Source: Hexactinellida sp. DTS-2022 (lineage: Eukaryota > Porifera > Hexactinellida). From it: a stretch of DNA of 64,000 nucleotides. Each line of letters opens with the position of its first letter. Within the stretch, counting starts at the first letter, position 1. A program made the position numbers and the translations under genes. The stretch is taken from contig JAPNXP010000004.1 in the NCBI GenBank assembly GCA_028753945.1, forward strand, positions 1,860,001-1,924,000, read 5' to 3'. The notes under the pieces are model-generated. The model did not search any database and was not told where the DNA came from. It was given only the letters and a program-made list of their open reading frames with translations. Shown here piece after piece: positions 11,069-21,586 of the stretch.

Positions 11069-12015
11069 CACTGCCCTACCACAAGTAGTCGTGCTCGCAA
11101 AAAAATCTCTGAGAATAGTACTGTACTATGTCTAATATTTAGCAGTAATGTATTCACATTGTATGAGATAGGTCAATTTTGATTTCAGAATCGTATTCTA
11201 CGTAACCGAATTAACTATTACAATAGCTTTCAACTCAATTATATTTGATAAGTTTGAAAATAGGCATCGTGTGTCACCAAGTACCATTTTTCCAATTGCC
11301 ACCATGGTTAAGATGGGAACAAACTAAGTTGATTAATACGGGTATTGAGCATAATACGTATTATACGTATTATACTCAATACGCTATCCATCAGTAAGCA
11401 TTATACGTTAAATCTATGTTCAACTAGGGATGTTTTCGAAGTAAATACAGTATTATATTTCTAAATCTTAATGTAATACAAGATGCTAGCAGATAATCAA
11501 AATTGTACTATCAGACTATAGTATGAGTCGATTAACAAAAAAAACAAAAAAACGATTAAACCGAAAGTAGTTTAAAGCAAATTCCAGGAGCTCAATATTA
11601 TAGGTAAGTTTAAGTATAATACGTATACATTATACGTATTATACGTGAGGTGAAAGCTTCTGCAATGGATATTTCGAATGCGTAGAATACGAAACTGAAA
11701 TCAAAAGTGCAATATCCCATATACAGTCAGGTTCTTTTATTATGAACATTCAAGGGACCAAAAATTGTGTTCATAATAGAGAGACTTCATAATAAGCGAA
11801 CTCAACTTAATACAAACCCTATGTAAATTGTTAAATTGGGACTGTAGAGTTTGTTCATAATAAAAAATCTTCATATTAAGCAGACGAAATCTTGTTCATA
11901 ATAAGCAGACCTGACTGTATTTTGATTTCAACACACATTATTAAGAGACTCACTACATTAGCACTATTTTATATGAGAATGTTTTGGGAGTACACATACT
12001 TTTGGTTTGGGAGGG
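11069..12015. mobile_element. Diverged Tc1-like MITE with internal palindromes
   Basis: Starts after TA with cactgccctaccacaagtag. The right end carries tacttttggtttgggagggt, and internal blocks (tgatttcagaatcgtattct, ccaattgccaccatgg) align with the MITEs at 5181 and 12529. A palindrome built on ataatacgtattat lies near 11342-11380 with a related motif near 11625-11650. The right boundary is approximate. It is split by the MITE at 11724-11917. Confidence 0.5.
11724..11917. mobile_element. pogo-type MITE, 194 bp, nested
   Basis: Starts cagtcaggttcttttattat and ends in agcagacctgactg, with TA on both sides. Internal motifs ttcataataagc are repeated several times. The cagt...actg ends and TA target fit the pogo/Tigger group. 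Confidence 0.75.
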
Positions 12016-12260
12016 TATAACTGTGCAAATTAACAGCATTGTGTTTTAAATAGAATAGAATATAGAGATATAAATTATAGAAAGTTCAAATTTTGTTAAG
12101 TATTTATTAAAACAAAATTCCCCCCTGATTAAACATAAATACCAATTCCGAAAGTTACAACTTATATTAAATAATTGGAATCTGATCAAAAAACAAATTA
12201 TTTCGATCGACTAACAAATAATGATAAATTAAAAGTATCTCATATATCTGTAAAACTTAC

Positions 12261-12448
12261 TGATTGATTACTGGACTGACAAAGTCTGTTTGAGAAATAG
12301 TAGACCTGTGTTTGTCTGGTGTAAATTCATCTAGATTTCTGGTCATCAATCTATTGCATAGAGAAGACTTTCCTACCCCTACGCCTCCATCAGCAGATGG
12401 TTTGCCCACTACAGACAGGCTCAATATGGTAGAAATATTCTTAGCCAT
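12261..12448 (-). CDS. First coding exon, p190RhoGAP-like (ARHGAP35/ARHGAP5) GTPase domain
   Basis: The exon encodes 62 residues plus two bases from an ATG at 12448. LSVVG is followed by a P-loop GVGVGKSS (about residues 22-29), then LCNR, DEF, STISQTDF and a VIN near the end. This order matches the N-terminal pseudo/GTP-binding domain of p190RhoGAP, in which the SVVG strand, G-x-GKS-x-LCNR, DEF and SDF...VVN elements occur. The exon ends at tca followed by the donor gtaagt, so the reading frame passes into an intron in phase 2; the nominal stop just after is intronic. Later exons (rest of the GTPase domain, FF domains, RhoGAP) should lie to the left, but none was recognised down to position 1. 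They may be beyond the window, or this could be an orphan exon. p190 proteins inactivate Rho at the membrane and cytoskeleton. Confidence 0.62.
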
Positions 12449-12528
12449 ACCAATAATTAGAGAATATTCTAACTAAACAGGTTCATGAGAACATAAATAT
12501 TTTAAATATAGATATATACATATACGTA

Positions 12529-13012
12529 TAGTACCCGGGCAAAAGAATTCGACCACCCAACATTTCCCTTTGAAAATAGTACTATAGTAGGCCTAATAAT
12601 ATTGTTCAATGTATTAAAACTTTAAGAGATATTGCTATTTTGAATTCAGATTCTACACATCGTATTCTACGCATTCGAATTACCCATGGTAGATGGTTTC
12701 AAATTGATTACATATTAATTCGGTTGAAAATTATCATCAAATGGCAACATGTCACTAGTTCACAACTCTCCCATAGTGGCAATTTGGGAAAAGTGGTGCA
12801 TAGTGGCACAGGATGATAATTTTTGACCAAATAAAAAAGGAATTGAATTGAAAGCTTCTAGAATTGATAATTCGAATGCGCAGAATACGAATTTGTAATC
12901 GAAATAGCAATATCTCATGTAGTTGAATACACTATCTTCCATTGTTAGACCTACTATAGTACTATTTTAATGGGAAAATTAAGGGTGGTCGAATACTTTT
13001 GTCCGGGTAGTG
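12529..13012. mobile_element. Tc1-like MITE, 484 bp (copy 2)
   Basis: Near full-length relative of 5181-5665: the ends contain gtacccgggcaaaagaattc and acttttgtccgggtagtg, with TA on both sides. It lies about 80 bp upstream of the p190-like start codon, on the promoter side of that exon. Confidence 0.8.
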
Positions 13013-14020
13013 TATATATAAAGATTTGGCCAAGTAATCAACGTGGGGGAGCCAGCTCCCTCAGAAATCAAGACAATTCCCAATTATTCTGTTTACAGGA
13101 ATTTTGATGAAATGTTGCAGTGCAAACGCGTTTTGGGTGTAACCACGATTACACTGGTATATTAGTGTAATCTGGTTTAAATAGACCAGCATATTAGACG
13201 TGGTCTACTAGACGTAATATAGCAGACTAGAAATTCTGAATATGGTGGAACAACAATTTTTTTACAAAGGTGGAGTATAGGACTATTAGAGAGATCAGTC
13301 TGTAAATCTGTACCAATAAAACTCGTTGTTGTTTATTTTTTTGTTTGTCAGGATTGTAATAAAGTGATAGAAACCCCATTTAAATTGAGATAAAGATTAA
13401 CACGCAAATGTTATAATAAGTAAACAGTGTGATGATTACGAATTTCGCATTTACAAAATTATAATGTGAATGTTTATTGTCGTTTGCAAGAATAGCTAGA
13501 CAATCTAATGAAAATCTAAATGAACTTAGAGAGACTTCCAAATGTTAGAAAATGTAAACAAGTATGCTGAATACGAATTCTATTTTTTTTTCAAAATATC
13601 AAATGTAAATATCTATTGACTATTGAAAAGAGCGAGACCACGTTGCGGTTGAGTTATCCGCCGCGATGCGACCGAGACTGAAGGGATCGTATATTATCAA
13701 AACATAGATATATTTAACCGAGCCTAATTGGGGCGTAAGAATTATCAGGGGGACAAGGTTCTCCAGTGGGGACTCAGCCCCTCAAAAGACCCCTGCCTCC
13801 CTGATTAGGATGGAGTACGCTGGATGCCTACGAACACAAGGGCTTTCACTATTGCACGGGACAACAGGGGAATCTAAATATACCATCCATCGCGTTCTAG
13901 TCGAGGACTTGAAAATTAACACGTTTGGCAAAACGTTTCGCCAATGAGAAAGGCCAAAAGCCCGCCGGAAAGAGAATGACCAGTCGTGACCCACGTCATA
14001 TACTGACTGAATTAATTATA
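13013..14020. other. No gene recognised
   Basis: About 13630-13680 has a GC-rich patch (gttatccgccgcgatgcgac), and 13740-14000 has moderate GC. Neither gives a recognisable protein or RNA. The right edge leads into an inverted copy of the array repeat. Confidence 0.4.
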
Positions 14021-14620
14021 ATTAACCCTCGGCTGGCTTGGGGTAAAATGTATAAATAGAAAAACCCCACTTTCACTTTCACTTTCAATTGAAATTCAAT
14101 TAACTTTCAGTTTCAATTTTACATTCCTAGCCAGACAAGGGTTAATTACGTCAGTATATGTATTAACAGTGCAATAATATTCTCGCAGAAGTAAATATAA
14201 TCACATAATCTGTCGTTGTTATGAAATATATAATCTTAGTTTTCAATTGGAAAATAGAAGCCTACTCGATCTCACAAGTTGAATCAATATTATAATAACG
14301 TGTTGAACAATAGAATTAGATTTAACACTTTCAATTTTACTGAAGTGTTAGTAAACAAAGGAAACTTGCAACTCAATTGTGGCACAAACGAAACCGAATT
14401 TAAAAATTCGTGCACTGTGAAAAGGTGTAGAATTTAATTCTCTATCGAATGCATATAAATATAATTTCGGGTACTATTCATTGTTCCTGTTTCAATATTG
14501 AACAGGTGCAAAATGTGTCCAAAAATTTTTAATAAAAAATCCGACCCCAGAGGTGCACATCTGTAACCCATGAGACACATATCCTGAAAATTTGGGCTCT
14601 TAGTAAATTAAACTCTGTAC
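14021..14620 (-). repeat. Inverted copy of the right-end array repeat
   Basis: Reads as the reverse complement of about 52995-53500: ataatctgtcgttgttatg, tagaagcctactcgatctca, aaaaggtgtagaatttaatt and ggtgcacatctgtaaccca all recur there inverted. It is interrupted by the MITE at 14026-14141. Confidence 0.75.
14026..14141. mobile_element. piggyBac-like MITE, 116 bp, TTAA target
   Basis: Ends ccctcggctggctt and agccagacaaggg are inverted repeats and are flanked on both sides by ttaa (14022-14025, 14142-14145), as for piggyBac-type insertions. The interior contains repeated ctttcactttca. Confidence 0.75.
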
Positions 14621-14819
14621 TTAAAAAACGACAACTTTTCAAAAACTAAAACTACAGTTAGCATTATTACATATTATTATTATTCTACAAAGTTCGTCAA
14701 AACAATCTACAGTTCCAGATAGGCTCACATGGCAACAAGATCAAAGTCTACACCAGACTAACCCAAAGACAGTCAAGACAGTCAAGATTCCAATTTCAAA
14801 GGGCTATTTCGTTAGCAAA

Positions 14820-15572
14820 TTGGCACATTGGCTGAGTACTTTGGAAGAGGCAACTGAGGATATTTTAGACACTTTTACGGTTTCAGATCTGAAATTAATT
14901 ATTTTATGTGCACGTGATAGAGAACTCTCATATCGGGACCTTAACTCCTCCGGATATAATGACATTCGCGCAAATCTAACAGAACTAACTGATAATATGG
15001 TACAGTTAAACAAGAAGGTGGAAGCCAACGCCTCCCTTATTGTTGATTCTACTGTTGGCCTCAAAACTTATGCAGAAGCAGCATCAAATAAAGATCCCTC
15101 TTGTGAGCAGTTGAGGAGCCTCCTAAAGGAAGAAAACGCCATGAGAAAACTAGCAGCTGAGGAAGAGGGTGAGAGGAAAAAGAGAGAAAAGAATATTATT
15201 GTTTATGGACTATCAGAAGATATACACTCTTCTGATTGCTCGAAAGAGTTTTAATTAATAGCAGAAGATTTACAACTTAAGCCAAAACTACTAGAAGTGT
15301 ATCGTCTTGGGAAGATACGGGAAGATAATAAATCTAGACCTCTAAAGATAAGATTAGATTCGAAATTCATTAGACAAAAGTTATTAGCCAATTCCCACAA
15401 GCTGAAAAACAATAGAAAATACCACAAAGTGTATCTGAAACCGGATCTCTCAATGAAAGAGAGGAAGTTACAGAATGAACTATGGCTAGAATCCAAAAAT
15501 AATGGCTCTGGTGGACCAAATAAAAAGGTGAGTCTAACCTTAGACGAACCCTCTATCTTGAGTAAAGATTGA
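14820..15572 (+). pseudogene. CR1/L2-like LINE ORF1
   Basis: One frame runs from MAHWLSTLEE through a coiled-coil-prone N-terminal part (SDLKLIILCARDR, NLTELTDNMVQLNKKVEAN), TYAEAAS, a charged linker (EEEGERKKREK) and NIIVYGL, then after an in-frame TAA (15252-15254) continues IAEDLQLKP, VYRLGKI, RPLKIRL and VYLKPDLSMKER. This is a nucleic-acid-binding ORF1 protein with an RRM-like C-terminal part. A TGA at 15570-15572 separates it from the endonuclease region in the same frame. It is a pseudogene through the TAA at least. Confidence 0.75.
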
Positions 15573-16349
15573 TTTAAACTGAGGAACGGATCAAATGTAA
15601 ATTCAATATTTGTTAATAATCCCCAAACAGTTATAGAGCAAGGATCCGTTCCCAAGGATGATTATCATCCCAAAGAAATTACAATCATTGAGGAAGGGTT
15701 AGTTAATACAAACGAACAGTTAAACTTTGTCTACACTAATTGCCGCTCTCTTGGCAATAAAATTTTAGAACTCGAGCAAACAATAGCAGTAGAAAAAGCA
15801 AATTTAGTGGCAGTCTCTGAAACATGGTTTAATGCAGGATGTGAGGTAAGTATACCAGGATTTCACGGTTTTTATTGCTCAAGAAAGTTGCGTAGAGGTG
15901 GAGGAGTGGCTCTGTACATTGATAGTAGTATAGTTTGCAATCCGCAGATAATTGAAACAAATTCTGATTATGACTTTGATGTATTTATTGTCAAGCTGCA
16001 CCTATGTGGTAGGAACCTATACGCAGCTGTTTTCTACCGCCCAACCAATCTTTCATTCCAGGAAACCCAAATAATGTTTGATATTATTAGGACCTTGGTA
16101 AATAAAGATGTAATACTGTTTGGCGATTTTAATTTTCCTGGGATTCACTGGCATTCACATAGTAGTACATTTGTGTACCCCAAGACGCGTGAGGCTATTG
16201 AATTCCTAGAAGTTATTGAGGACTTATTTCTGTACCAGCACGTAAATGCACCGACAAGGCATGGTTCCAGTGGTAGTAGAACTGTGGATCTTATTCTTAC
16301 GAATGACGAAGTTTCTATTAGTGACATATATGTTCCAAACCGCCTTTGA
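15573..16349 (+). pseudogene. LINE apurinic-type endonuclease domain
   Basis: Immediately after the ORF1 TGA, the same frame stays open and reads NFVYTNCRSLGNK, LVAVSETWF, GGGVALYI, VFYRPTN, FGDFNFPGIHW and SRTVDLILT, the motif series of the EEP endonuclease of CR1/L2-type LINEs, which nicks target DNA for target-primed reverse transcription. The first in-frame ATG is well inside the domain, so the native start is upstream or the protein was fused to ORF1. The frame is lost at about 16350, before the RT. Confidence 0.8.
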
Positions 16350-17804
16350 AAGGCAGCGATCACAGTATTCTGGTATTTAATATAGAATTCCCTTCTACAA
16401 ATCTCATTCAGTTGATGTATATTTATATCAAAAAACTAATGATACCCTCGTTTACAAAATTTTTGATGATTGGGAAAATAAGTTTACACTCAATACACCA
16501 ATAGAACAGCCATGGAATAATTTCAGATCTATGTACGATGCTATTCTTTCTTGTGTACCAAGAAAACAAATCTAAAATTAAAAGGTTTTTCTTACTCTTA
16601 AAACCATAGTCTGTGCTTATTTATAAAAATTCTCCGAATCAAGAAACTTGGTTTAATTGCAAAAGCGCAAGAAATAAGGTAGCACATCTAGCCAAATATT
16701 TGAGGCGATCCTATGAAAATTCTATTACTCAACAGTTCAATACCCCGAGAGCAATTAAAAAATTCTTTACTTATGCTAAACATCAAATGGTTAATGTTGA
16801 CAACAACACACGTATATCGCTGTCTGACTCCAATGGGTTATTAACTTCAGAGTGTGTATTTGCGCACCTCTTTTCGGAACATTTTTTATCAGTATATAAC
16901 AACCCTGTGGAGAGAGGCACATATGAAGCTCCTCTGAAAAATGTTGATAACGTCCTTTCTGAAGTAACATTTTCCGAAAATGTTGTGTTGCAGCACTTAG
17001 AACTGATGAACGAATCAAAGTCTCCAGGTCCAGACTGTATTCACCCCAAATTACTCAAGAAGTACTCCATTTTCCTGTACAAACCGCTATACGTTATTTT
17101 TCAAAAAAGCTTAATGTCGGGAATATTACCCGATGATTGGAAAGTGGCAAATATCATACCCTTGCATAAGGACGCACGAGATCAAGCCAAGAACTATAGA
17201 CCCATTTCCCTGACATCGATAATAGTGAAGCTATTAGAATCTATTATTAAGCCATTCTTACTCAATCATCTACTGGAGAATAATTTAATTCACAACAAAC
17301 AAAATGAATTCCTACCAAACAAATCATGTGTATCTAGTTTGCTAGAGACCGTTGAAGACTGGACAGTATCCATAGATTTAGGTTTACCAGTGGATGTATT
17401 ATATATTGACTATGAAAAAGCTTTTGATAAAGTCCAGCATAATATACTTGATAAATTGGATGCAGTTGGGATAAAAGGCCAGTTGTTTATTTGGTTTGAG
17501 TCCTATCTAGCAAATAGAAAACAGCGAGTGAAGATAGAGAAGTCCTTTTCTGATTGGGTTGTTGTTCCAAGTGGCGTTCCCCAGGGTTCGGTTTTGGGTC
17601 CTGTTTTATTCCTCATATATACATATGATACTCCATCAAATTCAGATTATAGTTTATATAAAGTAAATGATTCCACCGGTATATCATGTTTTGCAGACGA
17701 CACTAAACTTTATACGCAGTACTATTCATTCGAAAACTATCTATCCTTGTCCAATAGCGTAGCAAATATTTTAAGTTGGTCGCAGTCGAATTACATGCCT
17801 TTAA

Positions 17805-17896
17805 CACGACGTTTACCACCGATGGGTCACGGAAATGGAACTAAACCACTTTATGCCCATATATGGGCATGTGGGTCACAAGTGGTTATCAGCGGG
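17805..17896. mobile_element. piggyBac-like palindromic MITE inside RT, 92 bp
   Basis: Flanked by ttaa (17801-17804 and 17897-17900). Ends cacgacgtttaccac and, inverted, cccgctgataaccac are imperfect TIRs, with the palindrome atgcccatatatgggcat inside. Removing it with one ttaa restores the expected RT motif MPLNVNKC. With its duplication it adds 96 bp, so the RT frame stays open. Confidence 0.7.
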
Positions 17897-18015
17897 TTAA
17901 ATGTCAATAAGTGCGGGATTTTACACATCGGGAAATCAAATCTGAGATTTAATTACTCATTGAATGGTCGAGTTAAGGAAGTAAATTCTGCAGTTAAGGA
18001 TTTGGGCGTCTGGAG

Positions 18016-18047
18016 GGAGGTTTGAGTGTATATACACTCAAACCTCC
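18016..18047. repeat. Perfect 32-bp palindrome disrupting RT
   Basis: ggaggtttgagtgtat is followed directly by its reverse complement, centred on tatata. It lies in an insertion of about 50 bp between the RT motifs DLGV and VDDRL and supplies an in-frame TGA. No clear target duplication. Confidence 0.75.
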
Positions 18048-18385
18048 TTTACCCGGGCACTTTCGTAGATGATAGACTCTCCTTTTCTAAGCATATTGCA
18101 CATATGTGTCACAGTGCAAACAGACTGATTGGTTTATTTAAAAGAACTTATTCTCTTGTAACTCCAGCTATTTTTAAGATTTTTTATAAAGTTTTGATTA
18201 GACCAAGGTTAGGATACGCAAGTCACGTTTGGTCTCCTTTTCTGATAAAATATATAAACAAGCTAGAAAGGATTCAAAGGAGAGCTACTAAATGTTTTAA
18301 ATGTTTTGCAGCACTTCCTTATATTGAAATATATATATTAGTGTATAGTAGCTGTATAGAGCTCAAGAATAAATTTTGTTCAATA

Positions 18386-19570
18386 ATGTCGGATAATAAT
18401 TTTCCTAATACTAAACCGTTCAAGACGGAAGCTGAGCGAAAGCGCTCAATGCGTGAGAATGAAACTCCTGGCGAAAGAGCTCTCCGTCTTGAGAAGCAAC
18501 GAGAGCGACAAACCTCTCGGAGACTGGCGCAGTCTGACGCAGAGACTGCTATGCGCTTAGAGTGCAAGCGCAAACACCAGGAGGCCCTCAGACAAAGTGA
18601 GTCTGAGGCTGAATCAGCTGAGCGCTTGGAGTACCAGCGAAAACACCAGGAGGTCCTCAGACAAAGTGAGTCTGAGGCTGAATCAGCTGAGCGCTTGGAG
18701 TACCAGCGCAAACACCAGGAGGTCCTCAGACAAAGTGAGTCTGAGGCTGAATCAGCTGAGCGCTTGGAGTACAAGCGCAAACACCAGGAGGCCCTCAGAC
18801 AAAAGTGAGTCTGAGGCTGAATCAGCTGAGCGCTTGGAGTACAAGCGAAACACCAGGAGGCCCTCAGACAAAGTGAGTCTGAGGCTGAATCAGCTGAGCG
18901 CTTGGAGTACAAGCGCAAACACCAGGAGACCCTCAGACAAAGTGAGTCTGAGGCTCAGTCAGCTGATCGCCTGGAATACCAGCGCATACACCAGGAGACC
19001 CTCAGACAAAGTGAATCTGAAAATGAGCGAATTGTTCGTTTGAAGTCCCGGACTCTGTTGTATGAGACGAGTAAGACTCTCCAATCTAAGAGGTACCTCA
19101 ATTTAGCCAGATCACAAATCTCTTTTGAGGTTAGTGATGGTTTGGTTGATGAACATTCAATAGGTAGTATGTCCTATAATTGTTCAATTTGTGATGCTAA
19201 GTTTTGGGAGAGTGAAAAGCTTTCCACAAGTACGAAAGCATGTGCAAAGTTTTCCCTCTGTTGCGGAGAGGGCAAGGTTGTTCTTCCCTCCTTAGATAAA
19301 CTTCCTGAGTTGTTAGACCATCTGCTCACAGCTGCTGATAAATATCCATCTGAGCCAGTTTTAAATTCCATATTTGTTATATGGAAGACCTTTAGTGCCA
19401 TCGAAAACAATAAAGAGTTGATGGCGAAGCTTGTAAGTGGACCTTCTAGAAAAAGACTAGTTGAACTCACGTTGATGTATTTGGAAGATAGTGATAATCG
19501 TGATCCAAGTATTTGGAAGTCTACTTGTATTAGCTGTGGTGTGTTTAGTTGGAAAATATTATCGAGTTAG
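18386..19570 (+). pseudogene. Helitron-type protein N-terminal relic with 23-residue repeats
   Basis: From an ATG at 18386 the frame reads MSDNNFPNTKPF, then charged ERALRLEKQRE-type repeats, then tandem copies (about 18526-19015) of a 69-bp unit encoding SESEAESAERLEYQRKHQE plus LRQ. It then gives CSICDAKFWESEK, FSLCCGEGKVVLPSL and LPELLDHLL, the cysteine-containing N-terminal segment of Helitron Rep/helicase proteins (C-x2-C...CC-x-GKV-x-LP). No rolling-circle HUH or Pif1 helicase motif follows; the tail (PSEPVLNSIFVIWKTF...) is unrecognised and could be a captured piece. A one-base insertion near 18797 and a one-base deletion near 18848 cancel each other, but a TGA occurs in between. It abuts the truncated LINE at about 18330. 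Confidence 0.6.
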
Positions 19571-20033
19571 TCTTTACCGCAGCGAATTGCTTTTTGCAAA
19601 CAAAGTTAAGAATTATAACTCGCTGGTTCTATCAAAAAGTATAGAAAGCGTAAATTTAAGAAATTCTCTTAATTATGTGTCTACTTATTTGTATTTACCA
19701 TGATTTGTATTACTCTGTTTATTCTTATTTCTATTATGTAGTTAAGTGTGTCGTGTGTCACTGCTAGAGCCAGAGAGAGAAAGGGAGAAAGTAAAGAAAG
19801 CAAATAATTGTGTATTATTTACTGTATATTAATATTAGAAATTGTACTGTTTATGTTTATTATTACTATTAAATTATGAAAATCCAATCACCGTTCTAAT
19901 TACAGCTAATACTAATCACGGGCTAGCAGGGCTGAGTTATGTTTACGACCTAGAGACGTATAAAGAACTTAGTAGTTCAATATAGAAAACATTAAAAAAT
20001 TAAAATTTCCCATCTTCTTGTGCATCCCTGGTA
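19571..20033. other. No gene recognised
   Basis: AT-rich sequence after the Helitron relic. A purine run agagagagaaagggagaaag lies near 19770. No hairpin or CTRR end typical of a Helitron terminus could be fixed. Confidence 0.4.
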
Positions 20034-20041
20034 CATCTACT

Positions 20042-20423
20042 CAGTGACGTAATCGCGTAACGTGGTAAAGTGCCGCTGGGGGGCAAGCATCAAATACGCC
20101 CCGCCCCCCACAAACAAAATCACGTTCATCGCGTTGACGTTTTTAGCCAGCCCCGCTCAGCCGGTCGCGACCTTTTGAACATTTAGAGTTAATATACTAA
20201 ATGTATTACTGAATTATTCAAAAATATAACTGTATCGGGTGACAACTGCAATCGTTAAGAAAAAATATGCAAAATTAACTTGAAATGGTTCATAGAGATA
20301 TTTATTAGCATGTAATTCGTGCAATTGTGAGAAAAAAATGTTAAACAAAATGTCAAAATGCCGCCCCCAAAGCGTGCCGCTGGGGGCACGTGCCCCCATC
20401 GCCCCTACCTAGTTACGCTACTG
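20042..20423. mobile_element. hAT-like MITE, 382 bp
   Basis: Starts cagtgacgtaatcgcgtaac and ends tagttacgctactg, with a perfect 8-bp duplication catctact (20034-20041, 20424-20431). The inner borders are GC-rich (gccgctggggg at both ends, in opposite orientation). Confidence 0.8.
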
Positions 20424-20431
20424 CATCTACT

Positions 20432-21240
20432 GTCAGGCCATATATAGAGTAGGCTATGGTTATATATAATTACATAATAATTTTCAGCTCTAAATCTTCA
20501 TTATTTTATTCACAGGAGCCATTTGATCCTCCCTTCTTCTCCAAAATTATTATACGGAGAAATCCCCTTCAAAGTAGGGTGTTTGTTCATTCATGACAAT
20601 TGGTGTTCTATCTAAACAATTATGCAAATTTATGGTGCAAACATCAATATAACCAATTTTGCTTATGTGCACAACAATGCCTTTGTGTTTTTGTCAATTA
20701 GCCTCCGTTTGGAATCTTAGGGGTCGATTATTGATAAGGAATGACCTTTTAACACCTCTATAAGGAGGTGTTAAAAGGTCACAAAATGGGTCGCATGATT
20801 TCCATAAACAGAAATTTAATATTCCAGGGTCAAAAACACAAGTTTAGTGCACTTTTCTGACATAATTTTTTCAGAGTCCAGTTGCATGTTTTCGCCGATT
20901 TGCCATCGAATAACAATTGAATAACAATTGTGGTTTGAAATAACAAATTAAATAACAATTGTGCTTTTTCAATCAAAAATTCCAGTTGAAATTGGTTGCC
21001 GTTAAGACGAGTTTGAAGTCCTGTTATTCCAAGAAGCTGTATTGTTTCGAGAATATTTAAATGCAACTTTAGATATTAGACAATGGTCTATCAGATAGAC
21101 TACGTATGGATATTTTATAAGATGGTAAAAATATTTCCTAGTTCCAGGGGCTGTGCCACTGTGCATCATTTTGAGAGTTCTAGACGTGTCCATATAGCGT
21201 TTTAGCCTAACTCCACTAAATCTAGGAGGTGTTTATTACT
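20432..21240. other. No gene; short hairpin
   Basis: About 20742-20782 is a snapback hairpin, tgaccttttaacacctc paired with gaggtgttaaaaggtca around a loop of a few bases. About 20437-20465 (gtaggctatgg) resembles one end of the ccatggcc foldback family. Otherwise AT-rich and noncoding. Confidence 0.45.
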
Positions 21241-21270
21241 GAAGTTGCACCATATATTCTGCCTAACAAT

Positions 21271-21586
21271 CGTTCAGTGCCGGGTTGTACAAGCAATTAC
21301 AGATTCGCCAATGTTCCTAATCCACCTAATGTTCGCAAATTTAAACCGCCTCCGAGTCCTCCAGAGAGTGTACATGCATGGCTTTGAGCGATTCAACATG
21401 AAAATATATTAGACTTAAATAATGTATTGTTTGCGTAAAGCATTTTCGCAAAGATATCATTAGGAATTATATGGTCTTGCAGTCAGACGGTACCTATCGT
21501 AGTATACCTCGAAAAGATGCAAATTATCTGACGATGCGGTACCTTGCATTTATCCTAACTGTCCATCATACCTTACTTCAATTTAA
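21271..21586 (+). pseudogene. THAP zinc-finger domain relic
   Basis: Across three frames the segment reads SVPGCTSNY, then PPNVRKFKPPP and WL-stop-AIQHENIL, then VCVKHFRKDI and SDGTYRSIPRKDA, then DDAVPCIYPNCPSYLTS. This is the full order of a THAP domain (C2CH: second Cys of the first pair, W, then C-x2-H, then the AVP-type C-terminal box). The first Cys codon is now Arg. THAP domains bind DNA in P-element transposases and in host THAP proteins; which one this was cannot be told. A stop and two frameshifts make it dead. Confidence 0.65.

Larger units (their letters stand above)
16350..18330 (+). pseudogene. LINE reverse transcriptase (CR1/L2-like), interrupted
   Basis: The 16613-18025 frame shows SPGPDCIHPKLLK, NYRPISLTS, VLYIDYEKAFDKV, PSGVPQGSVLGP and the catalytic FADDTKLY. 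After a TGA at 18023-18025 the same frame continues FVDDRLSFSKHI and RIQRRATK and ends near ALPYIE at about 18327. Two small insertions interrupt it: a TTAA-flanked 92-bp MITE (17805-17896) between MPL and NVNKC, and a palindromic insertion around 18016-18047 that brings the TGA between DLGV and VDDRL. The C-terminal tail and 3' UTR are missing, replaced by the Helitron relic. Confidence 0.85.

Noticed and set aside
18319-18918. 199-codon minus-strand frame
   Set aside because: Antisense shadow of the 69-bp Helitron repeats.
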